From Pseudomonas subflava (GTDB lineage Bacteria; Pseudomonadota; Gammaproteobacteria; Pseudomonadales; Pseudomonadaceae), in the NCBI RefSeq assembly GCF_023823685.1, contig NZ_JAMXBF010000009.1, positions 341,835 through 405,834 on the forward strand: a stretch of DNA of 64,000 nucleotides. Reading direction: 5' to 3'. Each line of letters opens with the position of its first letter. Positions within the stretch are counted from its first letter, which is position 1. Of this stretch, positions 35,229 through 44,814 are shown one piece after another. Below the pieces are notes generated by a model. It was not told the origin of the DNA and did not search any database. It saw only the letters and a program-made list of their open reading frames with translations. The translations under genes and the position numbers were made by a program.

Positions 35229-36056
35229 TCAGGGCACCAGCGGCAGCTCGCGCTTGTGGCGCGTGTTGTCGTAGGTGCGCACGATGGTGGCGTAGGCCGC
35301 GTCGCTGACCTTTTCGCCGTGCAGGAAGGCGTCGATTTCGGCGTAGCTCACGCCATGAGCCTCTTCGTCCGGCTTGCCCGGGCGCAGTTCTTCCAGGTCG
35401 GCGGTCGGGGTCTTCATCACCAGATGCTGTGGCGCGCCGAGGTGCTTGGCGATGGCACGCACCTGATTCTTCACCAGGCCGGACAGCGGGGCGAGATCGC
35501 AGGCGCCGTCGCCGAACTTGGTGAAGAAGCCCATCACCGCCTCTGCGGCGTGATCCGTGCCGATCACCAGGCCGTTGGTGGCGTTGGCGATGGTGAACTG
35601 GGCAACCATGCGGATGCGTGCCTTGACGTTGCCGTTGACGAAGTCGCGGCGCGCGTCTGACAGCTGCTGCATGTGTTCGACCTGCTGGCCCAGGCCGCGG
35701 ACGCTGTCGGCAATGTTGACCGTGGCGTTCTCGTCGGCCGCGACGAATTTCAGCGAATCCTGGGCGTCCTTCTCGTCATGCTGGGTACCGTGCGGCAGAC
35801 GCACGGCGATGAAGCGGTAGCCGTCGTCGCCGGTCTCGGCGCGCAGTTCGTCCACGGACACCTGGGCCAGGCGCCCGGCGGTGGTGGAGTCGACGCCGCC
35901 GCTGATGCCCAGCACCAGCACCTTCAGGCCCGAATTCTTCAGGCAGTTCTTGATGAAGCCCTTGCGTCGCTCGATCTCCGCCACCAGGGCGGCTTCGTCG
36001 GCGAAGGGCGGCACCACGTCCAGGGCGGCGGCGATTTCGGCTTGGCGGTTGCTCAT
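35229..36056 (-). CDS. nadE: NAD+ synthetase (ammonia-dependent)
   Basis: A 275-residue enzyme that amidates nicotinate adenine dinucleotide to NAD+. The PP-loop [16 protein letters not shown] is present, with [20 protein letters not shown] and [16 protein letters not shown]. It has no nitrilase-type glutaminase domain, so it uses ammonia. ATG 36056 gives the usual length. It is 10 bp after pncB and completes a salvage operon pncA-pncB-nadE. Confidence 0.94.
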   Translation of the reverse strand: MSNRQAEIAAALDVVPPFADEAALVAEIERRKGFIKNCLKNSGLKVLVLGISGGVDSTTAGRLAQVSVDELRAETGDDGYRFIAVRLPHGTQHDEKDAQDSLKFVAADENATVNIADSVRGLGQQVEHMQQLSDARRDFVNGNVKARIRMVAQFTIANATNGLVIGTDHAAEAVMGFFTKFGDGACDLAPLSGLVKNQVRAIAKHLGAPQHLVMKTPTADLEELRPGKPDEEAHGVSYAEIDAFLHGEKVSDAAYATIVRTYDNTRHKRELPLVP

Positions 36057-36066
36057 GGCTGGGTCC

Positions 36067-37260
36067 TCATACGCGGAAAACATGTTTCAGGTAGCTGACG
36101 AAATTCTCGTCGCGGCACTGGGTCTTGCCTGGTGTGTCGGAAATCTTGGCGACGGGCTGGCCGTTGCAGGCGGTCATCTTGATCACGATGTTCATCGGCT
36201 CGACGCCCGGAATGTCGCAGGTCAGCTTGGTGCCGACGCCGAAGCTTACGTGGATACGACCGTGAAGTGCACGGTAGAGCTGCAGCGACTTTTCGAAGTC
36301 GAGGCCGTCGGAGAACACCAGGGTCTTGCTCATGGGGTCGATGCCGAGTTTCTCGTAATGCGCGATGGCTTTTTCCGCCCACTGCAACGGGTCGCCGGAG
36401 TCGTGGCGCAGGCCGTCGAACAGCTTGGCGAAGTACAGATCGAAGTCGCGCAGAAAGGCATCCATGGTGATGCAGTCGGTCAGGGCGATGCCGAGCAGAC
36501 CGCGGTACTCGCGGACCCAGCAGTCCAGCGCGGCGCTCTGGCTGTCGATCAGGCGCGGGCCGAGCTGCTGGTGGGCCATCAGCCATTCGTGGGCCATGGT
36601 GCCGAGCGGCTTGAGGTCCAGCTCACGGGCCAGGTGCACGTTGCTGGTGCCGACGAAGCGCCCGGGGAAGTCGCGCTTCATGATCTTCACCATCTGCTCC
36701 TGCACCCGGAAGGAGAAGCGCCGGCGGGTGCCGAAGTCGGCGACCTGGAAACCGTCCAGCTCATCGGCCGAGGCCTCGCGCTTGAGCCAGTCGAACTTCT
36801 CGTACAGACGCTCGCTGGCCTGCTCCAGCAGCACTTCGCGGTAGCGATAGCGGTTGCGCACCTCGCTGATGATCGCCAGCAGCGGGATCTCGTAGAGGAT
36901 CACGTGCAGCCAGGGGCCGCGCAGGCGGATGCACAGCTGACCATCCTCGATGCCGGTCTGCACGTGGCGCGGGTTGAAGCGGAACAGGCCGAGGAAGCGG
37001 ATGAAGTCCGGCTTCATGAACGGGATGCGCTCGAGGAAGGCCAACTGATCGGCCGTGGCCTCCAGCTCCGCCAGGCGCTCGATCTGGTAGCGAATCTCGG
37101 CCAGGTAGGGCGTCAGATCCTCGCTGTTGCGGCAGCGGAACTCCCACTCCACTTCGGCGTTGGGGTAGTTGTGCAGCACCGCCTGCATCATGGTCAGCTT
37201 GTAGAAGTCGGTGTCGAGCAGGTTCTGCACGATGCGCTCGGCGAATACGCTCTCGGTCAT
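36067..37260 (-). CDS. pncB: Nicotinate phosphoribosyltransferase
   Basis: A 397-residue enzyme that converts nicotinate to nicotinate mononucleotide. [18 protein letters not shown] opens the protein; [21 protein letters not shown] and [12 protein letters not shown] (with the phosphorylatable histidine) are family motifs. It starts one base after the pncA stop, so the two are translationally linked. Expected to be controlled with pncA by the NrtR-type regulator upstream. Confidence 0.94.
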   Translation of the reverse strand: MTESVFAERIVQNLLDTDFYKLTMMQAVLHNYPNAEVEWEFRCRNSEDLTPYLAEIRYQIERLAELEATADQLAFLERIPFMKPDFIRFLGLFRFNPRHVQTGIEDGQLCIRLRGPWLHVILYEIPLLAIISEVRNRYRYREVLLEQASERLYEKFDWLKREASADELDGFQVADFGTRRRFSFRVQEQMVKIMKRDFPGRFVGTSNVHLARELDLKPLGTMAHEWLMAHQQLGPRLIDSQSAALDCWVREYRGLLGIALTDCITMDAFLRDFDLYFAKLFDGLRHDSGDPLQWAEKAIAHYEKLGIDPMSKTLVFSDGLDFEKSLQLYRALHGRIHVSFGVGTKLTCDIPGVEPMNIVIKMTACNGQPVAKISDTPGKTQCRDENFVSYLKHVFRV

Positions 37261-37261
37261 C

Positions 37262-37897
37262 TCAGTGGTCTCCCAGCGCGGCGTCCAGCTCGTCGAGGCT
37301 GGCATAGAGTTCGATGCCGGCGGCGCGCATCTCGGCGCAGGCGGCGTTGGCCGTATCTTCGGCGATGGCCCGGCAGGCCGGCAGGTACACGCCGACGGCG
37401 AAGCCGGCGCGGCGCAGTTGCAGGGCGGTGGTCTTGACGCAGTAGTCGAGGGCCAGGCCGCCGACCAGTACGCGTTCGACCGCATTCTGCCGCAGGAACT
37501 CGATCGCGCCCGTGCTGCGCTTCTCGCCCAGGTCGTGGTAGCAGGCGCCGTAGGGGTGCAGGTCCGGTTCGACGCCTTTCCACACGAAGTAGTCGTAGTC
37601 CAGCGGGGCGGGCAACTCGTCGAGCAGCTCGAAGCCCGGCGTGCCCGGCACGCAGTGGCTGACCCAGGACAGATCGGCATTGGCCAGCGGCAAGGGCTTG
37701 AGCATCTCCGCGTGGCTCGGCGCCACCCAGGCGGCCTGCGGGCTGTGCGCATCCTTGCTGCCCAGGCGCAGGCTGGCGCGAGCGGCCAGTTGATTGAGCG
37801 CCGGGGCGATGGCATCGCCGCCGGGCACCGGCAGCTCGTCCGGGCACAGGGGCGTGAAACCCTTCTGCGCGTCGACGTCGAAGCTGGCGATTTTCAT
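37262..37897 (-). CDS. pncA: Nicotinamidase
   Basis: A 211-residue isochorismatase-fold amidase that makes nicotinate from nicotinamide. The catalytic triad is visible as Asp8 ([12 protein letters not shown]), the lysine region and the cysteine in [19 protein letters not shown] holds part of the metal site. First gene of the salvage operon; ATG 37897. The 142-bp AT-rich gap to the divergent nrtR-like gene has repeated operator-like sites. Confidence 0.9.
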   Translation of the reverse strand: MKIASFDVDAQKGFTPLCPDELPVPGGDAIAPALNQLAARASLRLGSKDAHSPQAAWVAPSHAEMLKPLPLANADLSWVSHCVPGTPGFELLDELPAPLDYDYFVWKGVEPDLHPYGACYHDLGEKRSTGAIEFLRQNAVERVLVGGLALDYCVKTTALQLRRAGFAVGVYLPACRAIAEDTANAACAEMRAAGIELYASLDELDAALGDH

Positions 37898-37918
37898 CTG
37901 GGCATTCCTCGTTGCCGT

Positions 37919-38019
37919 ATAAGTGGTTACATATTCCATCTGATGAAATAAGTTGGCAAGCGCTTTTTGCCAGAGCGGATGAAATTCTGTGAGTTATTCG
38001 TCAAGATGAAATAAGTCGG
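37919..38019. promoter_or_regulatory. Repeated operator-like sites between pncA and nrtR
   Basis: GATGAAATAAGTTGG (37942-37956) and GATGAAATAAGTCGG (38005-38019) are direct repeats matching at 14 of 15 positions. They start 63 bp apart, that is six helical turns. The first also forms an inverted repeat, TATTCCATC-T-GATGAAATA (37932-37950). A partial third copy, ATAAGTGG, is at 37919-37926. They are good candidates for NrtR binding sites. Confidence 0.6.
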
Positions 38020-38039
38020 AAGAATACGAGGAAGAAGGT

Positions 38040-38732
38040 ATGGCATCCGCGGAAGTGCTGGCCGGCGTGGATATCGTGGCGCTGCGCCTGGGCGAGGAGG
38101 GCGAACTGCAGCTGCTTCTGATCCGCCGGGCCCAGGCGCCGTTCGCCGGTGAATGGGCATTGCCCGGTGTGCTGGTCAACGGGCGCAGCGCCGACGCCAG
38201 TTTGGATGCCGCGGCCGAGCGCGCCTTGCAGGACAAGGCGCGCATCGCGCCGGCCCATCTGGAACAGGTAACCACCGTAGGCAACGCGGATCGCGATCCG
38301 CGCGGCTGGTCGCTGTCGACCGTCTACCTGGCGCTGCTCGCGCCGGACATCGCGCTGCAGCACGACGACCTGCGTTTCGTCGCCCTGGCCGAGGTGCTGC
38401 AGGGGCGTCAGGCGCTGCCGTTCGATCATGCCCAGCTGGTGGCCCAGGCCGCCGAGCGCCTGGCCGGCAAGGCGGTCTACACGTCGCTGCCGCTGTATCT
38501 GTTGGCGCCGCGCTTCACCGTCACCGAGGCGCTGGCGGCGTTCCAGGCCAGCCTTGGCCAGGCGGTGCAGCACACCACCCTGCGCGGCCGGCTGGAGAAG
38601 ATGAAGCAGCACGGCTGGGTGCTCGACACCGGCGACAAGAACCAGCCGCGCATGGGCCGACCGCAGGCCCTGCTGGAGCATCGTCCGCAGCAGCGCGGCG
38701 GCTTCGTCTTCGACCGCAGCGTGCTGTCCTGA
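38040..38732 (+). CDS. nrtR: NrtR-type Nudix transcriptional regulator of NAD metabolism
   Basis: A 230-residue protein. An N-terminal Nudix-like fold ([35 protein letters not shown]) with a degenerate Nudix box ([15 protein letters not shown]) is followed by a C-terminal winged-helix domain ([20 protein letters not shown] and [15 protein letters not shown]). This is the NrtR architecture, in which the Nudix domain senses ADP-ribose or NAD-related nucleotides and the C-terminal part binds DNA. It is divergent from pncA-pncB-nadE, its expected target. GAGGAAGAAGGT precedes ATG 38040. Confidence 0.88.
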   Translation: MASAEVLAGVDIVALRLGEEGELQLLLIRRAQAPFAGEWALPGVLVNGRSADASLDAAAERALQDKARIAPAHLEQVTTVGNADRDPRGWSLSTVYLALLAPDIALQHDDLRFVALAEVLQGRQALPFDHAQLVAQAAERLAGKAVYTSLPLYLLAPRFTVTEALAAFQASLGQAVQHTTLRGRLEKMKQHGWVLDTGDKNQPRMGRPQALLEHRPQQRGGFVFDRSVLS

Positions 38733-38880
38733 GCGACATCTTCCCCGCACCTTCGCCGCGTGTTCCGGTCGGAACGCGGAAGGGCCTCCGCCGCCATCGC
38801 GGCGCGGCGGCCAGGGCCAAATCGGTGATTCTGAGCTATCACTGAAGGCGGGGAACGATAAAGAGCCTGGGAGGCTGACA

Positions 38881-40842
38881 ATGAGGTTATCCATCGGGGC
38901 GAAGCTGTGGGGCAGCTTCTGCGCCATTCTGCTGGTCATCGTCGTCATCGGCGGCATTTCCTACCGCAATACGCTCAACATGCAGGAGACCGCCCGCTGG
39001 GTCGCGCATACCCATGAGGTACTGGCTCAGCTGAGCCGCCTGCTGGCCTCGGTCCAGGATGCCGAGACGGGGCAACGGGGCTACCTGATCACCGGCGCCG
39101 ACCGATACCTGGCGCCTTATACCGCGGCCCGCGAGCGCATCGCCCAAGAGATGCAGGCGCTGCGCCAACTGGTCGATGACAACCCCGACCAGCAACGCCG
39201 CCTGGATCGCCTGGAGCCATTGCTGACCCAGCGCGTCCAAGCGCTGGCCAGCACCATCGAGCTGCACCGCACCCAGGGCTTCGAGGTCGCCCGTCGGCAG
39301 GTGCTGACCGACCAGGGCATGGAGGTGATGCGCGAAATCCGTGCGCTGGTCAGCGAGATGAGTGACGAGGAGCGCCGACTGCAGGCAATCCGCGACACGG
39401 CGGCGGCGGTCAGCGCTAATGGCGCGCAGCAGGCGATCCTGATCGGTCTGGGGCTCTCGGTGCTGATCGTAGTGGTGGCGGCACTGTTCCTTACCCAGCA
39501 CATCGGCCGCCCACTGCGTGCGGTCAGCGAGGTGGCGGACAAGGTCAGCGCCGGCAACCTGGCAGTGGAGCTGGCGGCACGCCCGCGCTCCGACGAGATC
39601 GGCCTGCTGCAGGGCTCCATCGAGCGCATGCTGCGCTCGTTGCGCCAGACCGCGGAGTCGGCCCGGCAGATCGCCGCCGGCAACCTGGCCATCGAGGTGC
39701 AACCGCAGTCACAGGACGATCAGTTCGGCCAGGCCTTCGCCGCCATGATTCAGGCCCTGCGTCACGTCGCCGAGTCGGCCCGGCAGATCGCCGCCGGCAA
39801 CCTGGCGGTCGATGTGCAGCCGCAGTCGCCCGGCGACCAGTTCGGCCAGGCCTTTTCACGCATGCTCCAGTCCCTGCGGCAGATGGCCGAGTCGGCCCGG
39901 CAGATCGCCGCCGGCAACCTGACCATCGAGGTGCAACCGCAGTCGTCCGGCGACCTGCTCGGCAATGCCTTCGCGCAGATGCTGGTCGACCTGCGCCAGA
40001 TCAACGGCGACATCCGCAGCGGCATCGAGGTGCTCACCGACTCGGCCAGCGAGATCGCCGCCGGGTCCTACCAGATCGCCGCAGGCACGGCGGAGACGGC
40101 CACCGCGATCAGCGAGACCAGTACCACGGTGGAGGAGATCAAGCAGACGGCGATGCTCTCCAGCCAGCGCGCGCTGTCGGTGTCGCAGACCGCGCAGCGC
40201 TCGATCCAGGTCTCCCAGGACGGTCGCCGGGCGGTGGACGAGGTGAGCGAGGGCATGCGGCGCATCCACCAGCAGATGGAGCTGGTCGGCGAGAACATCA
40301 CCCGCCTGGCCGAGCAGGTGCAGACCATCGGCGAGATCATCGCCACGGTCAACGACCTGGCCGAGCAGTCCAACCTGCTGGCGGTCAACGCCTCCATCGA
40401 GGCGGCCAAGGCCGGCGAGCAGGGCAAGGGCTTCTCGGTGGTGGCGCAGGAGGTCAAGAGCCTGGCCGAGCAATCCAAGCAGGCCACCGTGCAGGTGCGC
40501 GGCATTCTCGGCGAGATTCAGCGTGCCACCAGTAGCACCGTGCTGGCCGCGGAGCAGGGCAGCCGGGCGGTGAGCGAGGGGGTCAAGCAGTCCGGCCAGG
40601 CCGGCGAGGCCATCCGCCTGCTGTCGCTGAGCATCGACGAGGGCGCCCAGGCGGTGGCCGAGATCGCCGTCTCCGCCCAACAGCAGCTGGCCGGCATGGA
40701 CCAGCTGGTGCAGGCCATGGAGAGCATCCGCGAGGCCAGCGCGCAGAACATGTCCAGTTCCAAGCAGGCCGAGGCGGCGGCCCAGGGCCTGCAGCGGCTC
40801 GGGCAGAAGATGAAGGACATGCTGGCGCGCTTCCAGATCTGA
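38881..40842 (+). CDS. Methyl-accepting chemotaxis protein with CHASE3 and extra HAMP-like repeats
   Basis: A 653-residue transducer. Transmembrane helix 1 (about 8-30) and 2 (about 185-205) flank a periplasmic CHASE3-type domain ([20 protein letters not shown]). A HAMP domain (about 206-260) is followed by three 39-residue near-identical repeats (residues 261-377). The methylation helices and the kinase-control hairpin ([40 protein letters not shown]) are canonical. No CheB/R-binding pentapeptide is at the C-terminus. GGGAGG precedes the ATG. It is monocistronic with a strong terminator. The ligand is unknown. Confidence 0.9.
   Translation: MRLSIGAKLWGSFCAILLVIVVIGGISYRNTLNMQETARWVAHTHEVLAQLSRLLASVQDAETGQRGYLITGADRYLAPYTAARERIAQEMQALRQLVDDNPDQQRRLDRLEPLLTQRVQALASTIELHRTQGFEVARRQVLTDQGMEVMREIRALVSEMSDEERRLQAIRDTAAAVSANGAQQAILIGLGLSVLIVVVAALFLTQHIGRPLRAVSEVADKVSAGNLAVELAARPRSDEIGLLQGSIERMLRSLRQTAESARQIAAGNLAIEVQPQSQDDQFGQAFAAMIQALRHVAESARQIAAGNLAVDVQPQSPGDQFGQAFSRMLQSLRQMAESARQIAAGNLTIEVQPQSSGDLLGNAFAQMLVDLRQINGDIRSGIEVLTDSASEIAAGSYQIAAGTAETATAISETSTTVEEIKQTAMLSSQRALSVSQTAQRSIQVSQDGRRAVDEVSEGMRRIHQQMELVGENITRLAEQVQTIGEIIATVNDLAEQSNLLAVNASIEAAKAGEQGKGFSVVAQEVKSLAEQSKQATVQVRGILGEIQRATSSTVLAAEQGSRAVSEGVKQSGQAGEAIRLLSLSIDEGAQAVAEIAVSAQQQLAGMDQLVQAMESIREASAQNMSSSKQAEAAAQGLQRLGQKMKDMLARFQI
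39661..40011 (+). repeat. Three tandem 117-bp repeats inside the chemoreceptor gene
   Basis: The phrase coding ARQIAAGNL(A/T)(I/V)(E/D)VQPQS recurs at 39661, 39778 and 39895, exactly 117 bp (39 residues) apart. The core GCCCGGCAGATCGCCGCCGG is identical in all three. The units resemble HAMP linkers and follow directly on the canonical HAMP domain. Confidence 0.85.
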
Positions 40843-40858
40843 GCGCGAGCCGCCGCGG

Positions 40859-40893
40859 GCTCCGGAGTTTTTCGCAAAAACTCCGGAGCTTTT
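40859..40893 (+). terminator. Strong terminator after the chemoreceptor gene
   Basis: GCTCCGGAGTTTTT (40859-40872) and AAAAACTCCGGAGC (40876-40889) form a perfect 14-bp stem around CGC, then TTTT. Confidence 0.85.
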
Positions 40894-41224
40894 CGCAAGA
40901 AGCGGTCATGCACCTGTCACTAGAGTCCTGCATCCCGCTTCGGTGGCAGGCGCGTGTCGTCGCTTGTGTCACCCGGACAATGGGCTAAACCAATGGTAGA
41001 AGTCACGCCGAGCAGCGTTCGACATTCTGGCGGGGTGCGCTGTGCGTGCCCCGTCGGCGTTTCCGGGAGGGAAACGGTGATGCGGCGCCGGCAGCGGGCG
41101 TCCACCTAGTACCCCGGTTCAACGATCGGGACAACACAGCGTCCGTTACGAGCGGATGCGTTTGCCAACCCTGCCGCGGACGACCCGTCGCGGCGCATAA
41201 CAACAAGCGAGAGGGCATCCTCCC
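40894..41224. other. putP upstream region without genes
   Basis: No coding frame is supported in this 331-bp stretch. It holds one hairpin, CGTTTCC/GGAAACG (41058-41064 and 41070-41076, loop GGGAG). The putP promoter should be here, but no clear -35/-10 pair stands out. putA, often divergent from putP, is not present. Confidence 0.5.
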
Positions 41225-42715
41225 ATGACAGCTAGCACCCCCATGCTGATCACCTTCGTGGTGTATATCGCCGCGATGGTCCTGATCGGCCTCGTCGCCT
41301 ATCTGCGTACCAAGAACCTGTCCGACTACATCCTCGGTGGCCGCAGCATCGGCAGCTTCGTCACCGCGCTGTCCGCTGGCGCCTCCGACATGAGCGGCTG
41401 GCTGCTGATGGGCCTGCCGGGCGCGATCTTCGTCGCCGGCATCTCCGAGAGCTGGATCGCCATCGGCCTGGTGGTCGGTGCCTACCTCAACTGGCTGTTC
41501 GTCGCCGGCCGCCTGCGCGTGCAGACCGAGCACAACGGCAATGCCCTGACCCTGCCGGACTACTTCACCAACCGCTTCGAAGACAACAGCCGCATCCTGC
41601 GCATCTTCTCGGCCCTGGTGATCCTGGTGTTCTTCACCATCTACTGCGCCTCCGGCGTGGTCGCCGGTGCCCGCCTGTTCGAAAGCACCTTCGGCATGAG
41701 CTACGAGACCGCTCTGTGGGCCGGTGCCGCCGCCACCATCGCCTACACCTTCATCGGTGGCTTCCTGGCGGTGAGCTGGACCGACACCGTGCAGGCCACC
41801 CTGATGATCTTCGCCCTGATCCTCACCCCGGTGATGGTGATGGTCGCCACCGGCGGCATGGACACCACCTTCGCCGCCATCGAGCTGAAGGACGCCACCA
41901 ACTTCGACATGCTCAAGGGCGCCACCTTCATCGGCGTTATCTCGCTGATGGCCTGGGGCCTGGGCTACTTCGGCCAGCCGCACATCCTGGCGCGCTTCAT
42001 GGCTGCCGATTCGGTCAAGTCGATCCCGGCCGCTCGCCGCATCTCCATGACCTGGATGATCCTCTGCCTCGGCGGCGCCGTGGCTGTGGGCTTCTTCGGT
42101 ATCGCCTACTTCTCCGCCCATCCGGAACTGGCCGGCCCGGTCAGCGAAAACCCCGAGCGCGTGTTCATCGAACTGGCCAAGATCCTGTTCAACCCGTGGA
42201 TCGCCGGCATCCTGCTGTCCGCCATCCTGGCCGCCGTGATGTCCACCCTCAGCTGCCAGCTGCTGGTGTGCTCCAGTGCTCTGACCGAGGACTTCTACAA
42301 GGCCTTCCTGCGCAAGGGCGCCAGCCAGAAAGAACTGGTCTGGGTCGGCCGCGCCATGGTGCTGCTGGTGGCCATCGTCGCCATCGTCCTGGCCTCCAAC
42401 CCGGATAACCGCGTACTGGGCCTGGTGTCCTACGCCTGGGCCGGCTTCGGTGCCGCCTTCGGTCCGGTGGTGATCCTCTCCGTGCTGTGGAAGGGCATGA
42501 CCCGCAACGGCGCCCTGGCCGGCATGATCGTCGGTGCCGTGACCGTGGTGGTATGGAAGAACTGGATCGGTCTGGGCCTGTACGAAATCATCCCGGGCTT
42601 CATCCTCGCCACCCTGGCCATCGTGGTGTTCAGCCGCATCGGCAACGCGCCGTCCGCCGCCATGAACAAGCGCTTCGACGAAGCCGAGCAGGAATACCAG
42701 GACGCCCACCTGTAA
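41225..42715 (+). CDS. putP: Sodium/proline symporter
   Basis: A 496-residue inner-membrane transporter of the sodium/solute symporter family, with about 13 helices. N-terminal ASTPMLITFVVYIAAMVLIG, GGRSIGSFVTALSAGASDMS GW and LMGLPGAIFVAGI match PutP, whose sodium and proline sites lie in these helices. GEGAGG-type ribosome-binding site (GCGAGAGGGC) precedes the ATG. It takes up proline as nutrient or osmoprotectant. The proline catabolic gene putA is not next to it. Confidence 0.94.
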   Translation: MTASTPMLITFVVYIAAMVLIGLVAYLRTKNLSDYILGGRSIGSFVTALSAGASDMSGWLLMGLPGAIFVAGISESWIAIGLVVGAYLNWLFVAGRLRVQTEHNGNALTLPDYFTNRFEDNSRILRIFSALVILVFFTIYCASGVVAGARLFESTFGMSYETALWAGAAATIAYTFIGGFLAVSWTDTVQATLMIFALILTPVMVMVATGGMDTTFAAIELKDATNFDMLKGATFIGVISLMAWGLGYFGQPHILARFMAADSVKSIPAARRISMTWMILCLGGAVAVGFFGIAYFSAHPELAGPVSENPERVFIELAKILFNPWIAGILLSAILAAVMSTLSCQLLVCSSALTEDFYKAFLRKGASQKELVWVGRAMVLLVAIVAIVLASNPDNRVLGLVSYAWAGFGAAFGPVVILSVLWKGMTRNGALAGMIVGAVTVVVWKNWIGLGLYEIIPGFILATLAIVVFSRIGNAPSAAMNKRFDEAEQEYQDAHL

Positions 42716-42821
42716 TACCCCACGCGCGGTCGGCCGGTCGTCCGGCGGCGCGTTCCGTCCCGCCCCAGCCCTCCCTCATCGGCGGGTGGCGGGGCACCAC
42801 GCACGACCAGTAGTGCTTTGC

Positions 42822-42855
42822 GGTCCACGTCGATTGACGATGGGCCGTTTTTTTT
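42822..42855 (+). terminator. Probable terminator after putP
   Basis: GGTCCACGTC and GACGATGGGCC can pair with one bulged base around GATT (42822-42846), followed by G and eight Ts (42848-42855). It lies about 110 bp after the putP stop. Confidence 0.5.
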
Positions 42856-42883
42856 GCCCGTCGAAAAGTGCCACCGCCCGCGC

Positions 42884-44692
42884 TCAGTTCGGGCGGCGCT
42901 CCTCGCTGTCGTCGCTGCTGAACAGCCGCGCCAGCTCCGCACGGGCCTCGCGGGCGGTCTGCTGCACCGCCGCCTGGTTGTCGTAGACCTTGTGCTGGGC
43001 CTCCAGCACCTCCTCGTCGTGGCGCTGGAAGCGGCGCAGGCGCGCGGCGGCCTGCTCCTCACTCAGGCCCAGGCCGCGCAGCACCTGGCGGCTCATTTCC
43101 AGGCTGGAGTGGAAGGTCTCGCGCACGGCCTGGGCGTTGAGGTCCCACAGCTTGTGCACGTGCTGGCGGTTGCGCGCGCGGGCGATGATCTTCACGTGCG
43201 GGTACAGCCGGCGCACCATCTCGGCGGTCTTCAGGTTGGTCTCCGGGTCGTCGGTGGCGACGATGAACCACTCGGCCTTGTCCAACTGGGCGGCGCGCAG
43301 GATTTCCGGACGCAGCGGGTCACCATAGAAGATCGGCATGTCGCCCAGGCTGCGCGACATCTCCACCGCGTCCACCGAGGTGTCCAGCGCGACGAAGGGC
43401 ACCCGCTGCGCGTGCAGCACGCGGGCGATCACCTGGCCCATGCGGCCCATGCCGGCCAGCACCACGCGCGGCGTGTCGCTGTCCATCTTCTCCAGCTCCG
43501 GCGGCACCGGCCGCGGCGTGGCGGGTGCGGCCTTGAACCAGTGGGCGGCGAGCAGCACCATCGGCGGGGTCAGGGCCATCGACAGGGTGATGGCGATCAC
43601 CAGCAGGTCATGGGTGTAGGCATCCAGCAGCTGCTCGCCGCGGGCCATGCGGAACACCACGAAAGCGAACTCGCCGCCGGCCGCCAGCAGCACGGCCAGG
43701 CGCACTGCGCTGACCCGCGACAGGCCGCCGGCCAGACGACCGACCAGCAGCAGCACCGGCAGCTTGAGGCCGATCAGCAGCAGGGTCAGGCCCAGCACCA
43801 GCAGCGGTTCGCGCCACAGCAGGGCGAGGTTGGCGGCCATGCCCACGCTCATGAAGAACAGCCCGAGCAGCAGCCCCTTGAACGGTTCGATGTGCGATTC
43901 CAGCTCGTGGCGGTACTCCGAATCGGCCAGCAGCATGCCGGCGAGGAACGCGCCCAGGGCCATGGAAATGCCGGCCAGCTCCATCAGCCAGGCGGTGCCG
44001 ATCACCACCAGCAGGGCGGTGGCGGTGGACACCTCACGAATGTTGGTGCGGGCGACGATGCGGAACACCGGGCGCAGCAGGTAGCGCCCGCCGAGCACCA
44101 CCAGGGCGATGCTGCCGAACACCTCGAGCAGCCCCTGCAGCTCGTTGCCCGGCAGCGGATGCGGCGAGGCCTCGCCGAGCATCGGCACCAGGGCGATCAG
44201 CGGAATCGCGGCGATGTCCTGGAACAGCAGGATGGCGAAGGCCATGCGCCCGTGGGGCGCGGTGAGTTCCTTGCGTTCGGCCAGCAGCTGCAGGCCGAAG
44301 GCGGTGGACGACAGCGCCAGGCCCAGGCCAAGCACCATGGCCACCGGCAAGGGCTGGTGGAAGCCGAAGAGGGCCACCGTGCCGATCACCACGGCGGTCA
44401 GCAGCACCTGGGCCAGGCCCACGCCGAACACCGCCGTGCGCATCACCCACAGGCGCCGCGGCGACAGCTCCAGGCCGATGATGAACAGCAGCAGCACCAC
44501 GCCCATCTCCGACAGGTGCGCCACGCTCTCGGGATCGCCGATCAGGCCCAGCACCGAGGGGCCGATCAACACGCCGGCCAGCAGATAACCGAGCACGGCG
44601 CCGAGTTGCAGGCGCTTGGCCAGCGGCACCGCCAGCACGGCGGCGAAGAGGAATACGACTGCTCCCTGCAGTACGCTGCCGTCGTGAGGCAT
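42884..44692 (-). CDS. KefB/KefC-type cation/proton antiporter with TrkA-N domain
   Basis: A 602-residue monovalent cation:proton antiporter (CPA2 family). The N-terminal 380 residues form about 12 helices (LGYLLAGVLIGPSVLGLIG, GVVLLLFIIGLELSPRRLW). The cytoplasmic TrkA-N Rossmann domain follows (VVLAGMGRMGQVIARVLHA), which binds NAD(H) and in Kef proteins glutathione conjugates. A charged C-terminal tail ends the protein. Probably a potassium-efflux system that protects against electrophiles. No KefF/KefG ancillary gene is adjacent. CGGGAGATTTCC precedes ATG 44692. Confidence 0.88.
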   Translation of the reverse strand: MPHDGSVLQGAVVFLFAAVLAVPLAKRLQLGAVLGYLLAGVLIGPSVLGLIGDPESVAHLSEMGVVLLLFIIGLELSPRRLWVMRTAVFGVGLAQVLLTAVVIGTVALFGFHQPLPVAMVLGLGLALSSTAFGLQLLAERKELTAPHGRMAFAILLFQDIAAIPLIALVPMLGEASPHPLPGNELQGLLEVFGSIALVVLGGRYLLRPVFRIVARTNIREVSTATALLVVIGTAWLMELAGISMALGAFLAGMLLADSEYRHELESHIEPFKGLLLGLFFMSVGMAANLALLWREPLLVLGLTLLLIGLKLPVLLLVGRLAGGLSRVSAVRLAVLLAAGGEFAFVVFRMARGEQLLDAYTHDLLVIAITLSMALTPPMVLLAAHWFKAAPATPRPVPPELEKMDSDTPRVVLAGMGRMGQVIARVLHAQRVPFVALDTSVDAVEMSRSLGDMPIFYGDPLRPEILRAAQLDKAEWFIVATDDPETNLKTAEMVRRLYPHVKIIARARNRQHVHKLWDLNAQAVRETFHSSLEMSRQVLRGLGLSEEQAAARLRRFQRHDEEVLEAQHKVYDNQAAVQQTAREARAELARLFSSDDSEERRPN

Positions 44693-44814
44693 GGAAATCT
44701 CCCGTTCAAAATGATTTCAAAGGTTATCAGCTCGCGCCTCGCCCGGCGCGGCCGCGGCGTCGCAGGCGGGCGTTATGGCCTAGAATGCCGGCCCGTTTCC
44801 TCGTTGCGCCCGTC

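Noticed and set aside
42841..42863. GGGC-T8-GCCC as a terminator of the KefB-type gene
   Set aside because: The T-run is in the loop, not after the stem; the plus-strand hairpin ending at 42846 is a better match for putP.
44785..44814. ATG 44785 as start of the methyltransferase
   Set aside because: It overlaps TAGAAT, which looks like a -10 element, and lacks a ribosome-binding site; ATG 44815 is preferred, with moderate certainty.
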